A stretch of 64,000 nucleotides of DNA. Source: Allorhodopirellula solitaria. Its GTDB lineage: Bacteria > Planctomycetota > Planctomycetia > Pirellulales > Pirellulaceae. Each line of letters opens with the position of its first letter. The first letter of the stretch is position 1. The DNA lies in contig NZ_SJPK01000006.1 in assembly GCF_007859855.1 (NCBI RefSeq), forward strand, positions 302,420 to 366,419. Reading direction: 5' to 3'. This document shows positions 63,940 to 64,000 of the stretch, piece by piece. The position numbers were made by a program, and so were the translations under genes. The notes beneath the pieces were generated by a model that made no database searches, was not told the DNA's origin, and saw only the letters and a program-made list of their open reading frames with translations.

Positions 63940-64000
63940 CGCTGTCGCTTCAGGCCATCCGATGATAACGATCAACCAATGCTGCAAGATCGCAGCGCAA
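63730..64000 (-). CDS. IS4-type transposase, C-terminal part, cut by window edge
   Basis: The frame is open to the right edge, with no start needed in view. About 90 residues are visible: CAAILQHWLIVIIGWPEATAISF, then KLASLIAKMAAEIASHL and a basic RRRCQRTKRKAKPGTMELLADP. The QHWL...W segment followed by a basic Lys/Arg-rich stretch and ELL is typical of the C-terminus of IS4-family DDE transposases. Whether the element is intact cannot be told from this window. A truncated copy of the same 3' end lies at 4126-4335. Confidence 0.55.
   Translation of the reverse strand, partial: CAAILQHWLIVIIGWPEATAISFAKLASLIAKMAAEIASHLNASSAQLVDFFNRLISRVRRRCQRTKRKAKPGTMELLADPNLLEYCLT

Noticed and set aside
1..64000. 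CRISPR array, rRNA operon or prophage
   Set aside because: No regularly spaced repeats, rRNA signatures or phage structural genes are visible.

Overview
The window looks like chromosomal DNA of a planctomycete of the Pirellulaceae, close to Rhodopirellula or Rubripirellula. This rests on gene content and is an inference. There are three secreted or periplasmic sulfatases, a DUF1080 protein, PEP-CTERM proteins, a giant alpha-2-macroglobulin, a large MMPL/RND exporter, a Tat-exported Gfo/Idh/MocA oxidoreductase, a diheme cytochrome c peroxidase and long, loosely packed intergenic DNA full of small hairpin repeats. No phage, plasmid or CRISPR locus is visible.

Layout. 1-3.5 kb: a membrane protein cut by the left edge and a NagB-like sugar-phosphate isomerase. 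3.5-4.5 kb: non-coding DNA with degenerate inverted repeats, an IS4-type transposase remnant and a hairpin repeat. 4.5-7.9 kb: a GNAT acetyltransferase, ilvD, a secreted DUF1080 protein and a small membrane protein. 8.1-15.9 kb: a giant membrane-inserted patatin phospholipase, an orphan ABC ATPase, a sulfatase and a methyltransferase-like protein. 15.9-16.6 kb: a repeat cluster. 16.6-25.8 kb: bioD and aguB back to back, a VKOR-DsbA fusion, a TraB-like protein, a sugar isomerase/epimerase, a lipoprotein, lpd, an aspartyl-protease-fold protein and an LRR lipoprotein. 25.8-34 kb: an MMPL exporter, two glycosyltransferases in a coupled pair, a PEP-CTERM remnant and a PEP-CTERM trypsin-like protease. 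34-41.6 kb: the alpha-2-macroglobulin and a DapA-family aldolase. 41.6-47.3 kb: repeats, a ferritin-like protein, two sulfatases and a DUF2383 protein. 47.3-55.7 kb: a 1179-residue uncharacterised protein, then a compact operon reading dus, pseG-pseH fusion, pabB and a tandem DUF3467 protein. 55.8-60.6 kb: a diheme peroxidase, an SGNH hydrolase, a Gfo/Idh/MocA oxidoreductase and a PolB-like exonuclease. 60.6-64 kb: a repeat, a tRNA-Cys-like gene, a slipin with a strong terminator, a pnuC-nadR deletion scar and the C-terminal part of an IS4-type transposase running off the right edge.

How it fits together. The sulfatases, DUF1080 protein, Gfo/Idh enzyme, sugar isomerases and SGNH hydrolase suit a marine polysaccharide degrader. 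No sulfatase-maturing enzyme or TonB/SusCD system lies in the window. Housekeeping biosynthesis is scattered among them: branched-chain amino acids, biotin, polyamines and folate. The most unusual observations are the pnuC/nadR internal deletion, the interspersed hairpin and MITE-like repeats, the PseG-PseH fusion inside a folate/tRNA-modification operon, the sulfatase whose CxPxR motif reads CSPSL, the patatin whose catalytic residues are about 820 residues apart, and the large uncharacterised protein at 47.3-50.8 kb.
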